A stretch of 20,102 nt of DNA, from assembly GCA_022843885.1 (NCBI GenBank), contig JALHMU010000009.1, positions 1-20,102 on the forward strand, read 5' to 3'. Source of the DNA: Candidatus Peribacteraceae bacterium. Its GTDB lineage: Bacteria > Patescibacteriota > Gracilibacteria > Peribacterales > Peribacteraceae. Below, piece after piece: positions 6,145 to 13,314 of the stretch (within the stretch, counting starts at the first letter, position 1; the number at the start of each line of letters is the position of its first letter). The translations under genes were made by a program, and so were the position numbers. The notes beneath the pieces were generated by a model. The model worked only from the letters and a program-made list of their open reading frames with translations, did no database searches and was not told the DNA's origin.

Positions 6145-6411
6145 ATGGGTTTAAGCAATGAAGAAATTGAAATAGTAAATTATGTTTTCATAGGATTCGT
6201 TCTGACTCTTGCGCTATTTTCTCTGTGGATTGGGAGAAAAAAATATCGCACAAAAACCTGGAGCATTGCTCTTCGATCTATTCTCTTTTTGCTGGGCGTA
6301 TATTGGCTTTTGACTGTGCCAAGTGCATGGTGGCTTGTCCTTCCGTTTACTATTCCATCTGCTTCCACTTTGGCTAAAGGTTTTTACGATAAGAAACGGC
6401 AAAAGATCTAA
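6145..6411 (+). CDS. Small two-helix membrane protein
   Basis: 88 residues. Two or three hydrophobic segments are visible: YVFIGFVLTLALFSLWIG (about 13-30), then SILFLLGVYWLL around 45-58, continuing into WWLVLPFTIPSAS. Basic residues (GRKKYRTK, YDKKRQKI) lie between and after them, suggesting a cytoplasmic loop and tail. I do not recognise a family. The gene is AT-richer than its neighbours. Its 3' end overlaps the grpE stop codon on the opposite strand by 4 nt (convergent). The start is supported by a TTGACA promoter placed for a leaderless message. Confidence 0.55.
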   Translation: MGLSNEEIEIVNYVFIGFVLTLALFSLWIGRKKYRTKTWSIALRSILFLLGVYWLLTVPSAWWLVLPFTIPSASTLAKGFYDKKRQKI

Positions 6412-6902
6412 TTTCCACTCCCCACCTTCACCTTCGCAGGTCGGAGGACTTTTCCGTTGAGTTCGTATCCGTTTTCCAGGACCTCAACGACCGTATCCTT
6501 CTCACCGGGACCGTCGATCAAGATTTCATGCTTGTTCGCATCGACCTTTTGACCAAGTGCGTCGATTGGCTTCAGTCCTGCATCCGTGACCTGCTTCATC
6601 AAGTCTTGTTCGATGGCGGAAATGCCTTTCACCCAATCGTGAGACTTCAAATCGTCCGGGAGATGCGAGAACGCACGCTGAAAGTTATCAATTGTCGGAA
6701 TCAGTTTCATCAAAAACATCTCTGATGCGAATTTACGAATATCGGTTGCATCTTTTTCCATACGAATCTTCGCATTTTGCAGTTCAGCCTGCGCACGACC
6801 GGCCAAGTCCGTGAGTTGTTTCACTTTTTCTTCCAGCTCAGCGACTTTTGCGGCTGCATCGTCTTTTTTGTCGTCCGCCTGCGGTTTCTTGTGTGCTTCC
6901 AT
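6408..6902 (-). CDS. grpE: GrpE nucleotide exchange factor
   Basis: 164 residues from the ATG at 6902. A Lys/Asp-rich N-terminus (KKPQADDKKDD) leads into a long coiled coil, AAAKVAELEEKVKQLTDL and on to about residue 80, with FLMKLIPTIDNFQRAF. The C-terminal beta domain has the family signature VDANKHEILIDG, VVEVLENGYELNGKVLRPA and VKVG. GrpE forms a cytoplasmic dimer that drives ADP release from DnaK. No dnaK or dnaJ is in the window. Two ATGs are possible (6908 and 6902); a TACGAT hexamer at 6911-6916 sits 8 nt before the second, the spacing used by neighbours. The start is divergent from the copper operon, 72 nt away. The length is slightly short but within the family range. Confidence 0.9.
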   Translation of the reverse strand: MEAHKKPQADDKKDDAAAKVAELEEKVKQLTDLAGRAQAELQNAKIRMEKDATDIRKFASEMFLMKLIPTIDNFQRAFSHLPDDLKSHDWVKGISAIEQDLMKQVTDAGLKPIDALGQKVDANKHEILIDGPGEKDTVVEVLENGYELNGKVLRPAKVKVGSGN

Positions 6903-6910
6903 CGTCATGC

Positions 6911-6916
6911 ATCGTA
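6911..6916 (-). promoter_or_regulatory. -10 element of grpE
   Basis: TACGAT on the minus strand ends 8 nt before the ATG at 6902, with no Shine-Dalgarno. No HrcA CIRCE-type inverted repeat is visible between grpE and the copper operon. Confidence 0.4.
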
Positions 6917-6956
6917 ACAAAATCTCCAGAACTCGCAATGAACCTCGGGGAATTTG

Positions 6957-6967
6957 TGCTATATACT
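6957..6967 (+). promoter_or_regulatory. -10 element of the copper operon
   Basis: TATACT (6962-6967) ends 7 nt before the ATG at 6975. It overlaps an alternative extended -10, TGC-TATATA (6957-6965). No Shine-Dalgarno and no obvious CsoR or CopY operator palindrome is seen. Confidence 0.55.
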
Positions 6968-6974
6968 GGAAACG

Positions 6975-8156
6975 ATGGCTGTGAAGAAAAAACAGGCGAA
7001 GAAGAAATCGGTCGCATCGAAAAATGCCGTCGTTCCTGCGCATGAAGGCTGGGGCGAAGGTGCATTCATGATTTTAATCATTGTGTTCGGCTATTTGATC
7101 CTGAAACAGATCCCAGGATCCATCCACTTCGGTTCACGCAATGCTGCCGGACTCGGCGCAGTCTTCTTGATCGGCTTAACGGCAGCATTCTCGACCTGCA
7201 TGGCGCTCGTTGGCGGTCTGCTCGTGTCTGTATCCGCCAAATGGTACGAAACGTACAACCCCAAGAATCGCTGGGATAAATTCCGTCCCCTGCTCCAGTT
7301 CAACGTCGGACGTTTGATCGGATACTTTCTCTTCGGAGGAATTGTCGGATTGATCGGCACGGCATTGGCACCGACCGTGCAGATGACGGGTGTGCTCACC
7401 ATCGTGATTGCCATCGTGATGATCATGCTCGGACTCAATATCTTGAAGATCGTCCCAAAGAAATACTGCAGCATTCCCCTTCCTCGCAGTTTTGTGATGA
7501 AGATCCGCGGACTGGCTGAATCCAAGCATCCTTTGATGCCGGGACTCCTTGGTGCACTCACATTCTTCGTCCCGTGTGGCTTCACGCAATCGATGCAAAT
7601 CCTCGCGCTTGCATCGGGCAGCTTCCTAAGCGGGGCGCTGATCATGTTTGTTTTCGCATTGGGCACGCTGCCATCACTCCTGGGTATCAGTGCCGCCAGT
7701 TCGATGCTCGAAGGTTCGTACGGCCGACACTTCTTCAAGTTTGCCGGTGCATTCTCGCTTTTCCTCGGACTGCTCAATCTGAACAGCGGTTTCATCCTTA
7801 CGGGCGTTGATCTGCAAAATGCGGTCGTGCAGGCACTGCGTCCGGCAATGGGTCAGACAAAGAACGTCACAATCGATGAGAACGGAAAGCAGATCATCAC
7901 GATCACGGTGACGGATGACGGCTACTATCCGAACAACATCACGATCGATCCGGGAATCGATACATGGATCTACGCTGTTGCACCCAATGGCGTCTCCGGT
8001 TGCGCAACGATGCTCACGGCTCCAACGTATAATCTCTCCACGCCGATCCAAGTCGGAGAAAACTGGCTCGGTCCGATAAAAAACCCGACGAAAGACTTCG
8101 TTATCGCTTGCTCTATGGGTATGCTAAAGGCGAATATTCACGTCAAGCAAAGCTGA
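6975..8156 (+). CDS. SafE/DsbD-like membrane transporter fused to a C-terminal cupredoxin domain
   Basis: 393 residues. A Lys-rich cytoplasmic N-terminus (KKKQAKKK) precedes six or so membrane segments between about residues 30 and 275. The transporter part has the paired cysteine motifs FSTCMALVGG (C75) and FFVPCGFTQ (C201) typical of TauE/SafE-like proteins of the UreH-TM/DsbD superfamily. After TM6 comes an exported domain (about 295-393): beta-rich TITVTDDGYYPNNITI, then SGCATML (C343) and FVIACSMGM (C379, M381, M383). This resembles a plastocyanin-like cupredoxin with Cys/Met ligands. The inferred job is moving or handing copper at the membrane. The stop codon overlaps the start of copZ (TGATG), and copA follows. 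The start at 6975 is set by TATACT 7 nt upstream. Copper specificity is inferred from the fused domain and neighbours. Confidence 0.8.
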   Translation: MAVKKKQAKKKSVASKNAVVPAHEGWGEGAFMILIIVFGYLILKQIPGSIHFGSRNAAGLGAVFLIGLTAAFSTCMALVGGLLVSVSAKWYETYNPKNRWDKFRPLLQFNVGRLIGYFLFGGIVGLIGTALAPTVQMTGVLTIVIAIVMIMLGLNILKIVPKKYCSIPLPRSFVMKIRGLAESKHPLMPGLLGALTFFVPCGFTQSMQILALASGSFLSGALIMFVFALGTLPSLLGISAASSMLEGSYGRHFFKFAGAFSLFLGLLNLNSGFILTGVDLQNAVVQALRPAMGQTKNVTIDENGKQIITITVTDDGYYPNNITIDPGIDTWIYAVAPNGVSGCATMLTAPTYNLSTPIQVGENWLGPIKNPTKDFVIACSMGMLKANIHVKQS

Positions 8157-8368
8157 TGCAGACCATCGTGAAAATCCCCGGCATGCACTGTGAAGGTTGC
8201 GTCAACCTGATCAAAGACGTGAGCATGGAAGAACCTGGCGTGCAGAATATTGAGATCGATTTGGATACGAAGATCGTCACACTCGAACATGATGACACGT
8301 TTGATATGGCGGACTGGAAAGACGGCATCGAAATTCTGGATGATGCCTATAAAGTCGTGAAGGCGTAA
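8156..8368 (+). CDS. copZ: CopZ-like copper chaperone (HMA domain)
   Basis: 70 residues, one complete heavy-metal-associated domain: IPGMHCEGCVNLIKD with the metal-binding GMHCEGC at about residues 9-15, then PGVQNIEIDLDTKIVTLEHD. The acidic C-terminal part (DDTFDMADWKDGIEILDDAY) is consistent with docking to a P-type ATPase. The small cytoplasmic chaperone binds Cu(I) through the two cysteines and passes it to CopA. Its ATG overlaps the stop of the transporter gene (TGATG), so the two are translationally coupled. copA starts 10 nt after its stop. An upstream in-frame ATG at 8108 lies inside the transporter gene and is rejected. Confidence 0.9.
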   Translation: MQTIVKIPGMHCEGCVNLIKDVSMEEPGVQNIEIDLDTKIVTLEHDDTFDMADWKDGIEILDDAYKVVKA

Positions 8369-8371
8369 ACT
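8366..8371 (+). promoter_or_regulatory. Possible internal -10 for copA
   Basis: TAAACT overlaps the copZ stop codon and ends 7 nt before the copA ATG. It fits the leaderless pattern but could be chance within an operon. Confidence 0.3.
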
Positions 8372-8378
8372 CCATTGA

Positions 8379-10559
8379 ATGCAAACCAAGAGTTCCCTGC
8401 TGCTTTCAGGCATGCACTGCGCAAGTTGTGCGGCATTGATTTCACGTCGGCTTAAGAAAACACCGGGTGTGATCGATGCAAACGTGAATTATGGCGCAAA
8501 CAAAGCGTCGATTGTTTTTGACAGTGAGAAGACCGATGAATTCGCATTGATCACTGCGGTGCGTGCAGCGGGCTACGAAGCCAAACCTGCAAAGAACGTG
8601 AGCCGCGATGAAGAACGCGCCCGACGACAGAAAGAAATGCACACGTATCGCAATCGCTTCCTCATGTCGGCACTGCTGAGCGCTCCGATGGCTGCGTTCA
8701 TGATCATCGATCTCATTGAATCGCACATGATATCTCCGACGTGGATGGGCATCACCTCTTTCATCCTGGCGACACCAGTGCAGTTTTGGTTCGGCAGAGA
8801 GTTTTACCTGTCTGCATGGTCCAGCTTGAAGATGCGCACGTTCAACATGGACAGTTTGATCGTTATCGGAACGTCGACGGCATACTTCTTCAGCGTATGG
8901 AACTTCGTGAACGGGATACATGAGTATTACTTCGAGGTATCCGCACTGCTCATTACATTCGTGCTGCTTGGGAAATGGTTGGAAGCACGCGCGAAAGGAA
9001 AAACGAGCTCTGCCATCGAGAAATTGATCGGATTGCAGCCGAAAACTGCGCGCGTTCTTCGCGATGGAACGTCGCATGATGTTCCGATCGGCGACATCGT
9101 CAAAGGTGATGTCCTGATGGTTCGTCCAGGTGAAAAGATCCCCGTCGATGGCATCGTGACAAGTGGCGCGTCATCCGTGAATGAAGCGATGCTGACGGGT
9201 GAAAGCATTCCGCAAGAGAAAGCCGTGGGGAGTCGTGTCTTCGGAGGAACGGTGAACGGTCATGGCAGCATCGAATTCCGTGCCGAGAAAGTGGGAGCGG
9301 ACACAGTGCTCGCACGCATCATCGAATTCATCGAAGATGCACAAGGATCCAAAGCATCGATCCAAAATTTTGCAGACAACGTCGCAGCGTGGTTTGTTCC
9401 CGCAGTCATCCTCGTGGCGATCGCCACACTTGTCTTCTGGCTGTTGATGGGAGAATCGATCACATTCGCGACGCTCGCGTTCGTCTCGGTGATTGTCATT
9501 GCCTGTCCGTGCGCACTCGGTCTCGCAACGCCGACGGCCATTATGGTGTCGACCGGACGCGGTGCGGAACTCGGTATTCTCATTCGCGGTGGCGAGCCGC
9601 TGGAGGCTGCGGAGAAGATTGATGCCGTGATCTTCGATAAGACCGGAACCATCACGAACGGAACACCAGACGTGACGGACATCGTTGCATATGGAACCGA
9701 TGAAAACGATGTACTCCTCAAAGCTGCCAGCCTCGAACATCATTCCGAACATCCACTCGCAGCAAGTATTCTGCGACGTGCGAAGGATGTGGCACTGAAA
9801 GATGTAACGGAGTTCAAGGCAGTTCCGGGAAAAGGGATTCAGGGTGAAATTGATGGTGTGTCTCACGTCCTTGGAAATCGGCCGTTGCTGCAGCAATTCC
9901 ACATGAATGTTCAAGACGTCGAAGCAAAACTTTCTGCGCTGGAATCCGAAGGAAAAACAGTCGTCATTCTCGCAGCTGAAGGAAAAATCATCGGACTGAT
10001 CGCTGTGATGGACACCGTGAAGCCCTCATCTGCCGAAGCAATTCGTCGCTTGAAGAAAATGCACATCGAAACGTGGATGATCACAGGTGATAACGAGCAA
10101 ACAGCACGCGCCATTGCTACGCAAGTCGGCATCGAACATGTCATCGCAGGCGTGTTACCTGAAGGAAAAGCGGAGGAAGTGAAGAAACTTCAAGTTCAAG
10201 GCAAACATGTCGCTATGGTCGGTGACGGTATCAATGACAGTCCGGCGTTGGCACAGGCAGATCTTGGTATCGCGATGGGTAGCGGAACCGATATCGCGAT
10301 GGAAACGGGTGGTATCGTCCTGACGAAGAATGATCTCAACGATGTGACGACATCGATCATCTTGAGTCGTGTCACCATGCGAAAAATCAGACAGAACATG
10401 TTCTTCGCGTTGATCTACAACGTCATCGGTATACCAATCGCTGCGAGACTCTTCATACACTACGGTCTCGTGCTGCGTCCGGAACTTGCCGGGCTCGCCA
10501 TGGCACTGAGTTCCGTCTCCGTCGTGACGAACTCATTGCTCCTCAAACGATTCAGATAA
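8379..10559 (+). CDS. copA: Cu(I)-exporting P1B-type ATPase CopA
   Basis: 726 residues with all the hallmarks. One N-terminal HMA domain has GMHCASC (11-17). The transmembrane copper site is CPC (376-378) in IACPCALGLATPTA. The phosphorylation site is DKTGT (D420), the P1B-specific HP pair is H458-P459 in SEHPLAAS, and the hinge is GDGINDSPA (615-623). The C-terminal membrane pair has YNVIGIPIAA. It pumps Cu(I) out of the cytoplasm using ATP, fed by CopZ. Length and a single HMA domain are typical of bacterial CopA. It is the last gene of the operon, ending 3 nt before the stop codon of the convergent His-rich gene. The conserved GIPIAA isoleucine is written ATA (10431-10433), which is useful for judging AUA decoding. 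Confidence 0.96.
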   Translation: MQTKSSLLLSGMHCASCAALISRRLKKTPGVIDANVNYGANKASIVFDSEKTDEFALITAVRAAGYEAKPAKNVSRDEERARRQKEMHTYRNRFLMSALLSAPMAAFMIIDLIESHMISPTWMGITSFILATPVQFWFGREFYLSAWSSLKMRTFNMDSLIVIGTSTAYFFSVWNFVNGIHEYYFEVSALLITFVLLGKWLEARAKGKTSSAIEKLIGLQPKTARVLRDGTSHDVPIGDIVKGDVLMVRPGEKIPVDGIVTSGASSVNEAMLTGESIPQEKAVGSRVFGGTVNGHGSIEFRAEKVGADTVLARIIEFIEDAQGSKASIQNFADNVAAWFVPAVILVAIATLVFWLLMGESITFATLAFVSVIVIACPCALGLATPTAIMVSTGRGAELGILIRGGEPLEAAEKIDAVIFDKTGTITNGTPDVTDIVAYGTDENDVLLKAASLEHHSEHPLAASILRRAKDVALKDVTEFKAVPGKGIQGEIDGVSHVLGNRPLLQQFHMNVQDVEAKLSALESEGKTVVILAAEGKIIGLIAVMDTVKPSSAEAIRRLKKMHIETWMITGDNEQTARAIATQVGIEHVIAGVLPEGKAEEVKKLQVQGKHVAMVGDGINDSPALAQADLGIAMGSGTDIAMETGGIVLTKNDLNDVTTSIILSRVTMRKIRQNMFFALIYNVIGIPIAARLFIHYGLVLRPELAGLAMALSSVSVVTNSLLLKRFR

Positions 10560-10562
10560 TAC

Positions 10563-11234
10563 TTACGGCGCGACGCACGGTACCGCCGGATCAGCGATAC
10601 AATTTTCAACCGGTGGATCCCCACGCTCAGGACACGTACGGGAGTACAAGCATGCATCATCGGAAAGTGCAGTGAGCTGTTCTTGCAATTGCTCTGGCGT
10701 AGCCGCGTAGGTCAGAAGGATTTGATCAAGATCGTTGAATGCGTAGTCAGGATTGAGCGTGCCGCCGCTACCGTTCACGAACATTTCCCATTTCTTGCCT
10801 GCGCGTGGGCAATAGGCTCGGCCGGTATCAAGCGTGAGACACGTCGTTGTCATTTTGAATCCGATGGACGTGAAGAAATCCCCGATCGTGAGACCTGGCT
10901 TGTGTCGATGAATGACGCTTCCGTTTCCATCGTGCAAGTGTAGGTACGCATGTTCATCAGAAACATTTTTATTGTCGGCATCGCCATCGTGTGCCTGAAC
11001 CTGAGGAATACCTAAAAGGTCAAAAGGTGAGATGTATGCTTCCACCGGTTTCGTAGACATATATTTCTCATCGGAGAAATCGAATTTTCGTCCTTCGATG
11101 TACACCGCGAAGTCGATGTGCGTGTGATTCGGATCCGGATTCACCGCCGGCTCACTGAATGCATACATGTATGCACCTGCACCAACGATGAGTGCGAAGA
11201 CGCCGATGATGGATCCAAAGACAATTTTCTTCAT
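10563..11234 (-). CDS. Membrane-anchored His-rich exported protein, unknown function
   Basis: 223 residues. Residues 5-26 form a signal anchor (KIVFGSIIGVFALIVGAGAY), so the rest lies outside the membrane. The ectodomain carries histidine clusters, PNHTHIDFAVYIEG, then HAYLHLHDG and SVIHRHKPGLTIGDFF, and later WEMFVNGSG and DLDQILLTY. Five or more cysteines include several in the last 35 residues (CLYSRTCPERG, ENC, VPC). The spacing of His residues suggests a metal site, and its position facing copA tail-to-tail suggests copper, but this is inference. I recall similar proteins in other CPR genomes and in archaea without assigned function. The start is preceded by TACACT at a 9-nt gap. Confidence 0.7.
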   Translation of the reverse strand: MKKIVFGSIIGVFALIVGAGAYMYAFSEPAVNPDPNHTHIDFAVYIEGRKFDFSDEKYMSTKPVEAYISPFDLLGIPQVQAHDGDADNKNVSDEHAYLHLHDGNGSVIHRHKPGLTIGDFFTSIGFKMTTTCLTLDTGRAYCPRAGKKWEMFVNGSGGTLNPDYAFNDLDQILLTYAATPEQLQEQLTALSDDACLYSRTCPERGDPPVENCIADPAVPCVAP

Positions 11235-11243
11235 AGGAGAGAA

Positions 11244-11249
11244 AGTGTA
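11244..11249 (-). promoter_or_regulatory. -10 element of the His-rich gene
   Basis: TACACT on the minus strand ends 9 nt before the ATG at 11234; no Shine-Dalgarno is present. Confidence 0.45.
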
Positions 11250-11277
11250 GCAGTGATTCTTTGAATGCCAAGAAGAG

Positions 11278-11286
11278 TGATATGAT
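11278..11286 (+). promoter_or_regulatory. Extended -10 of the DoxX-like gene
   Basis: TGA-TATGAT (five of six matches plus the TGn extension) ends 7 nt before the ATG at 11294. It selects this start over the upstream in-frame ATGs at 11261, 11282 and 11285, the last two of which fall within the -10 itself. Confidence 0.6.
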
Positions 11287-11293
11287 GGTCCTT

Positions 11294-11647
11294 ATGAGCG
11301 CTCTCCCCCGTTGGATTCTCCTCATCGGCCTGGCATTCGTGTTCGGATACTTCGGTGTCGATAAATTTCTGAATCCGCTCACATGGATCGGATGGATCCC
11401 GCCATGGCTCGACGGAGTCTTCGGTTTTGATCGTGAAATGTGGCTGTCGATTTTCGGCGCTGTTGAAATCGCACTTGCCGTCGGACTGCTGCTTCCGCTG
11501 TACACCGTGCAACGCATTGCCGCAGCCGGTTGCGGTATTCATTTGATCGGGGTCATCTCTCAAGTTGGATGGAATGATGTTGCTGTCCGCGATATCGGCC
11601 TCATCGCCATCGCTGCTGCTCTCGTCGCAACGACCGAAGAACAGTGA
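11294..11647 (+). CDS. DoxX-like small membrane protein
   Basis: 117 residues with four predicted membrane helices: WILLIGLAFVFGYFGVDKF, then LSIFGAVEIALAVGLLLPL, AAAGCGIHLIGVISQVGW and DIGLIAIAAALVATT. The GVDKFLNP turn after helix 1 followed by WIPPWL is typical of DoxX/DoxD-type proteins, a broad family of membrane proteins with roles proposed in thiosulfate oxidation or oxidative stress. The precise role here is unknown. The gene is divergent from the His-rich protein with 59 nt between starts, and its stop codon overlaps the -35 of the tRNA-Met promoter. There is no signal peptide beyond helix 1. Confidence 0.75.
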   Translation: MSALPRWILLIGLAFVFGYFGVDKFLNPLTWIGWIPPWLDGVFGFDREMWLSIFGAVEIALAVGLLLPLYTVQRIAAAGCGIHLIGVISQVGWNDVAVRDIGLIAIAAALVATTEEQ

Positions 11648-11671
11648 CAAAGAACCCCGATCTGGTACTAT
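11644..11671 (+). promoter_or_regulatory. Promoter of tRNA-Met
   Basis: GTGACA (11644-11649), a 16-nt spacer, and TACTAT (11666-11671), 20 nt before the mature tRNA 5' end. Confidence 0.5.
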
Positions 11672-11691
11672 TTGCCAGCTCTCTTCTCCGT

Positions 11692-11767
11692 GCCACGGTA
11701 GCTCAGCTGGTAGAGCACAGGACTCATAAGCCTGGGGTCCCCGGTTCAAGCCCGGGCCGTGGCACCA
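11692..11767 (+). tRNA. tRNA with anticodon CAU (elongator Met; lysidine Ile2 not excluded)
   Basis: Acceptor GCCACGG/CCGTGGC, D-arm GCTCAGCTGGTAGAGC, anticodon loop CTCATAA, T-arm CCCGG TTCAAGC CCGGG, A73 and encoded CCA. The perfect G1-C72 pair and the lack of three G-C pairs in the anticodon stem exclude initiator fMet. The anticodon stem CAGGA/GCCTG has an A-G mismatch at 31-39. CAU could also be the AUA-reading Ile2 tRNA after lysidine modification, which matters for the UAU tRNA at 3216-3308. Confidence 0.93.
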
Positions 11768-11775
11768 TTCGATTC

Positions 11776-11792
11776 GTCCCGCACCGCGGGAC
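11776..11792 (+). terminator. Hairpin after tRNA-Met
   Basis: GTCCCGC/GCGGGAC, a perfect 7-bp stem with a 3-nt loop, 9 nt after the tRNA. It lacks a T-tract, so termination is only probable. Confidence 0.4.
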
Positions 11793-11827
11793 TCACTCAT
11801 GGTCGTCGCACTACGTGCTCCAGCCAC

Positions 11828-12328
11828 TTACGCCCCTTCTTCGGAAGGCCATGGCTCGCTTCCCGGTATGTTGATAATCGTGTCCGATTCCACAGGGAAC
11901 GATGTCGCAGAGTAGAAATAGATCTGCTCATTTTCTGCATCAAAACCGAGCATGTTGTAACTGTAACCCCAATCTCCAGCGGTGAATCCTTGGTAACACT
12001 CGTGCGGCAATGCATCCCAAGCAGGAGTGAAAATGTCATATCCTTCCGGAAGTGTGAAAGCATCAAGATGAGGTCCGCATTCGACCGAGTTGTATCCACT
12101 CTCTACCAACTTTTTCACATACGATTCCGGAGCATTGAAGCGCAACCAAATCGAATGATCTTGGACAGAATCACCGACGCCTTGCACATTTGTAACCTCA
12201 GAAGGAACCGGACGTTCTACGAGATTCTCAAACATTTCTTGTGGCGAATTACCCGCGGATGGAGCTTCACATCCGGCACAGAGCAGAGTGAGTCCGATAA
12301 CAGATGTTGTAAGCAAGGTTTTGCGCAT
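11828..12328 (-). CDS. Putative lipoprotein of unknown function
   Basis: 166 residues from the ATG at 12328. The signal sequence MRKTLLTTSVIGLTLL ends in a lipobox LCAGC, with the modified cysteine at about residue 20. The mature protein includes VQDHSIWLRFNAPESYVKKLV and an aromatic, acidic C-terminal half with two cysteines (VECGP, HECYQ). I do not recognise the family. An in-frame ATG two codons upstream (12334) is possible, but the -10-like TACCAT is spaced 7 nt from the chosen start and only 1 nt from the other. The gene converges on the tRNA-Met terminator hairpin. Confidence 0.7.
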   Translation of the reverse strand: MRKTLLTTSVIGLTLLCAGCEAPSAGNSPQEMFENLVERPVPSEVTNVQGVGDSVQDHSIWLRFNAPESYVKKLVESGYNSVECGPHLDAFTLPEGYDIFTPAWDALPHECYQGFTAGDWGYSYNMLGFDAENEQIYFYSATSFPVESDTIINIPGSEPWPSEEGA

Positions 12329-12335
12329 ATTCATT

Positions 12336-12341
12336 ATGGTA
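12336..12341 (-). promoter_or_regulatory. -10 element of the 12328 lipoprotein gene
   Basis: TACCAT on the minus strand ends 7 nt before the ATG at 12328. Confidence 0.4.
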
Positions 12342-12408
12342 ACAGGCGAGACGATGAGCGGTCCACAACGGGCAGATCCAAAAGACCTACCTGACCGGCT
12401 GTTCCTCG

Positions 12409-12438
12409 TTGACTTTGGCTGCTCCCCCCTCGTACTAT
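12409..12438 (+). promoter_or_regulatory. Promoter of the secreted Tyr/Cys-rich gene
   Basis: TTGACT (12409-12414, five of six), an 18-nt spacer, and TACTAT (12433-12438). The predicted start is near 12445, giving a leader of about 170 nt, unlike neighbouring genes. Confidence 0.5.
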
Positions 12439-12444
12439 CTGCCT

Positions 12445-12612
12445 TCTGCTCTTTGGTATCACCAATTCCTATGCAGCTTCCGCTTTAGTCACTCATTTTC
12501 TGAGTGCTCGGAACACCCGTACGACAGCCTTTGTTGCGCTTTCGTCTCTGGGGGACGAAAAAAGGCGAAAGCTGTTGTGGGAATTACCTCAATGATTCGT
12601 GGAGATTTGATC
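12445..12612 (+). promoter_or_regulatory. Structured 5' leader with Shine-Dalgarno
   Basis: The leader has a hairpin CACTCA/TGAGTG (12490-12506) and a nested element from 12524 to 12575: outer ACAGC/GCTGT, inner TTTCGTC/GACGAAA with loop TCTGGGG. An alternative GCCTTT/AAAGGC pairing overlaps them. A GGAG ribosome site (12601-12604) stands 8 nt before the ATG. I match it to no known riboswitch class. Confidence 0.45.
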
Positions 12613-13227
12613 ATGAATCGTTTCTTGTTCGCTTTGATCGCGTTGCTCTGCTTCGCGGTCAATACCGCTTCGGCACAGTATTATTCGACTGTGTCGTATG
12701 CGCCAACGGTGACGTATGCCGAACCGGTTTCGTACACGTACGCACCTGCTGTGCAATACGTGTCGGCACAGCCTGTGACGTATTCATACGCACCGACTGT
12801 GAGCTACACATACGCTCGGCCCGTTTCTCAGAGTTACTATCCAGCAACACGCGTGGTGGCGTATTACCAAGACACGGCTTCGCCGTACCACCCGCCGTCC
12901 TCCAACGGTGGACGAAAGTGCTACAAAGAGTATTGGGATCCATATTGCTGCCGGCTGGTACGCATAGAGATCCCTTGTCCATGCGATCCGTGCTGCAAAC
13001 CATGTTGCGATCCATGCGATCCTTGCCGTCGAAATGACTGCGGGGTTCCATACAATAACAACACGCAAGCGCCATCGCTGGATTCGAGTGCAAGCAAGCC
13101 GCCGAAGAAAAAAACGGCATCACGGCTTGTGAGCAATCAATCCCCGAAGCCGAACACACAGGCAAATCTGCCGCCAAAGCGACAGACGGCTTCGCGACTG
13201 AAGAGTCCCACGGTACAACAGTATTAG
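12613..13227 (+). CDS. Secreted Tyr-Ala-Pro repeat / Cys-rich protein
   Basis: 204 residues in four zones. A signal peptide MNRFLFALIALLCFAVNTASA is probably cut after residue 21. Residues 22-75 are low-complexity repeats built on SYAP, TYAEP and SYTYA. Residues about 98-137 are cysteine-rich, with CYKEYWDPYCC then a run of CDPC and CKPC units. The C-terminal 60 residues are basic, Pro/Lys/Thr-rich and carry TASRL twice. The cysteines and tyrosines suggest a cross-linked surface or matrix protein; no enzyme domain is seen. Repeats of YAP type remind me of planctomycete exported proteins. It differs from neighbours in having a long structured leader and a GGAG site, which could mark horizontal acquisition or special regulation. 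A terminator follows. Confidence 0.7.
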   Translation: MNRFLFALIALLCFAVNTASAQYYSTVSYAPTVTYAEPVSYTYAPAVQYVSAQPVTYSYAPTVSYTYARPVSQSYYPATRVVAYYQDTASPYHPPSSNGGRKCYKEYWDPYCCRLVRIEIPCPCDPCCKPCCDPCDPCRRNDCGVPYNNNTQAPSLDSSASKPPKKKTASRLVSNQSPKPNTQANLPPKRQTASRLKSPTVQQY

Positions 13228-13261
13228 TTGTACCTACATTGAGTAATCTCCCCAGGTACCT

Positions 13262-13292
13262 GGTCATCCTTCATTGGATGGCCGGGTTTTTT
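13262..13292 (+). terminator. Intrinsic terminator of the secreted protein gene
   Basis: GGTCATCC pairs with GGATGGCC (8 bp, one T-G pair), 6-nt loop, then GGG and TTTTTT. Confidence 0.75.
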
Positions 13293-13297
13293 AGATG

Positions 13298-13306
13298 TGC
13301 TAGCAT
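13298..13306 (+). promoter_or_regulatory. Extended -10 of the VKOR operon
   Basis: TGC-TAGCAT ends 8 nt before the ATG at 13315; no Shine-Dalgarno. It begins 5 nt after the preceding terminator's T-tract. Confidence 0.5.
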
Positions 13307-13314
13307 GACGGCAT

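Noticed and set aside
9171..9914. Long minus-strand frame of 247 codons within copA
   Set aside because: It is rich in Cys, His and Arg, typical of an antisense shadow of a GC-balanced gene; copA is unambiguous.
12409..12612. N-terminal extension of the secreted protein to 12409
   Set aside because: It would bury the signal peptide internally; the ATG at 12613 has a GGAG site and begins a perfect signal peptide.
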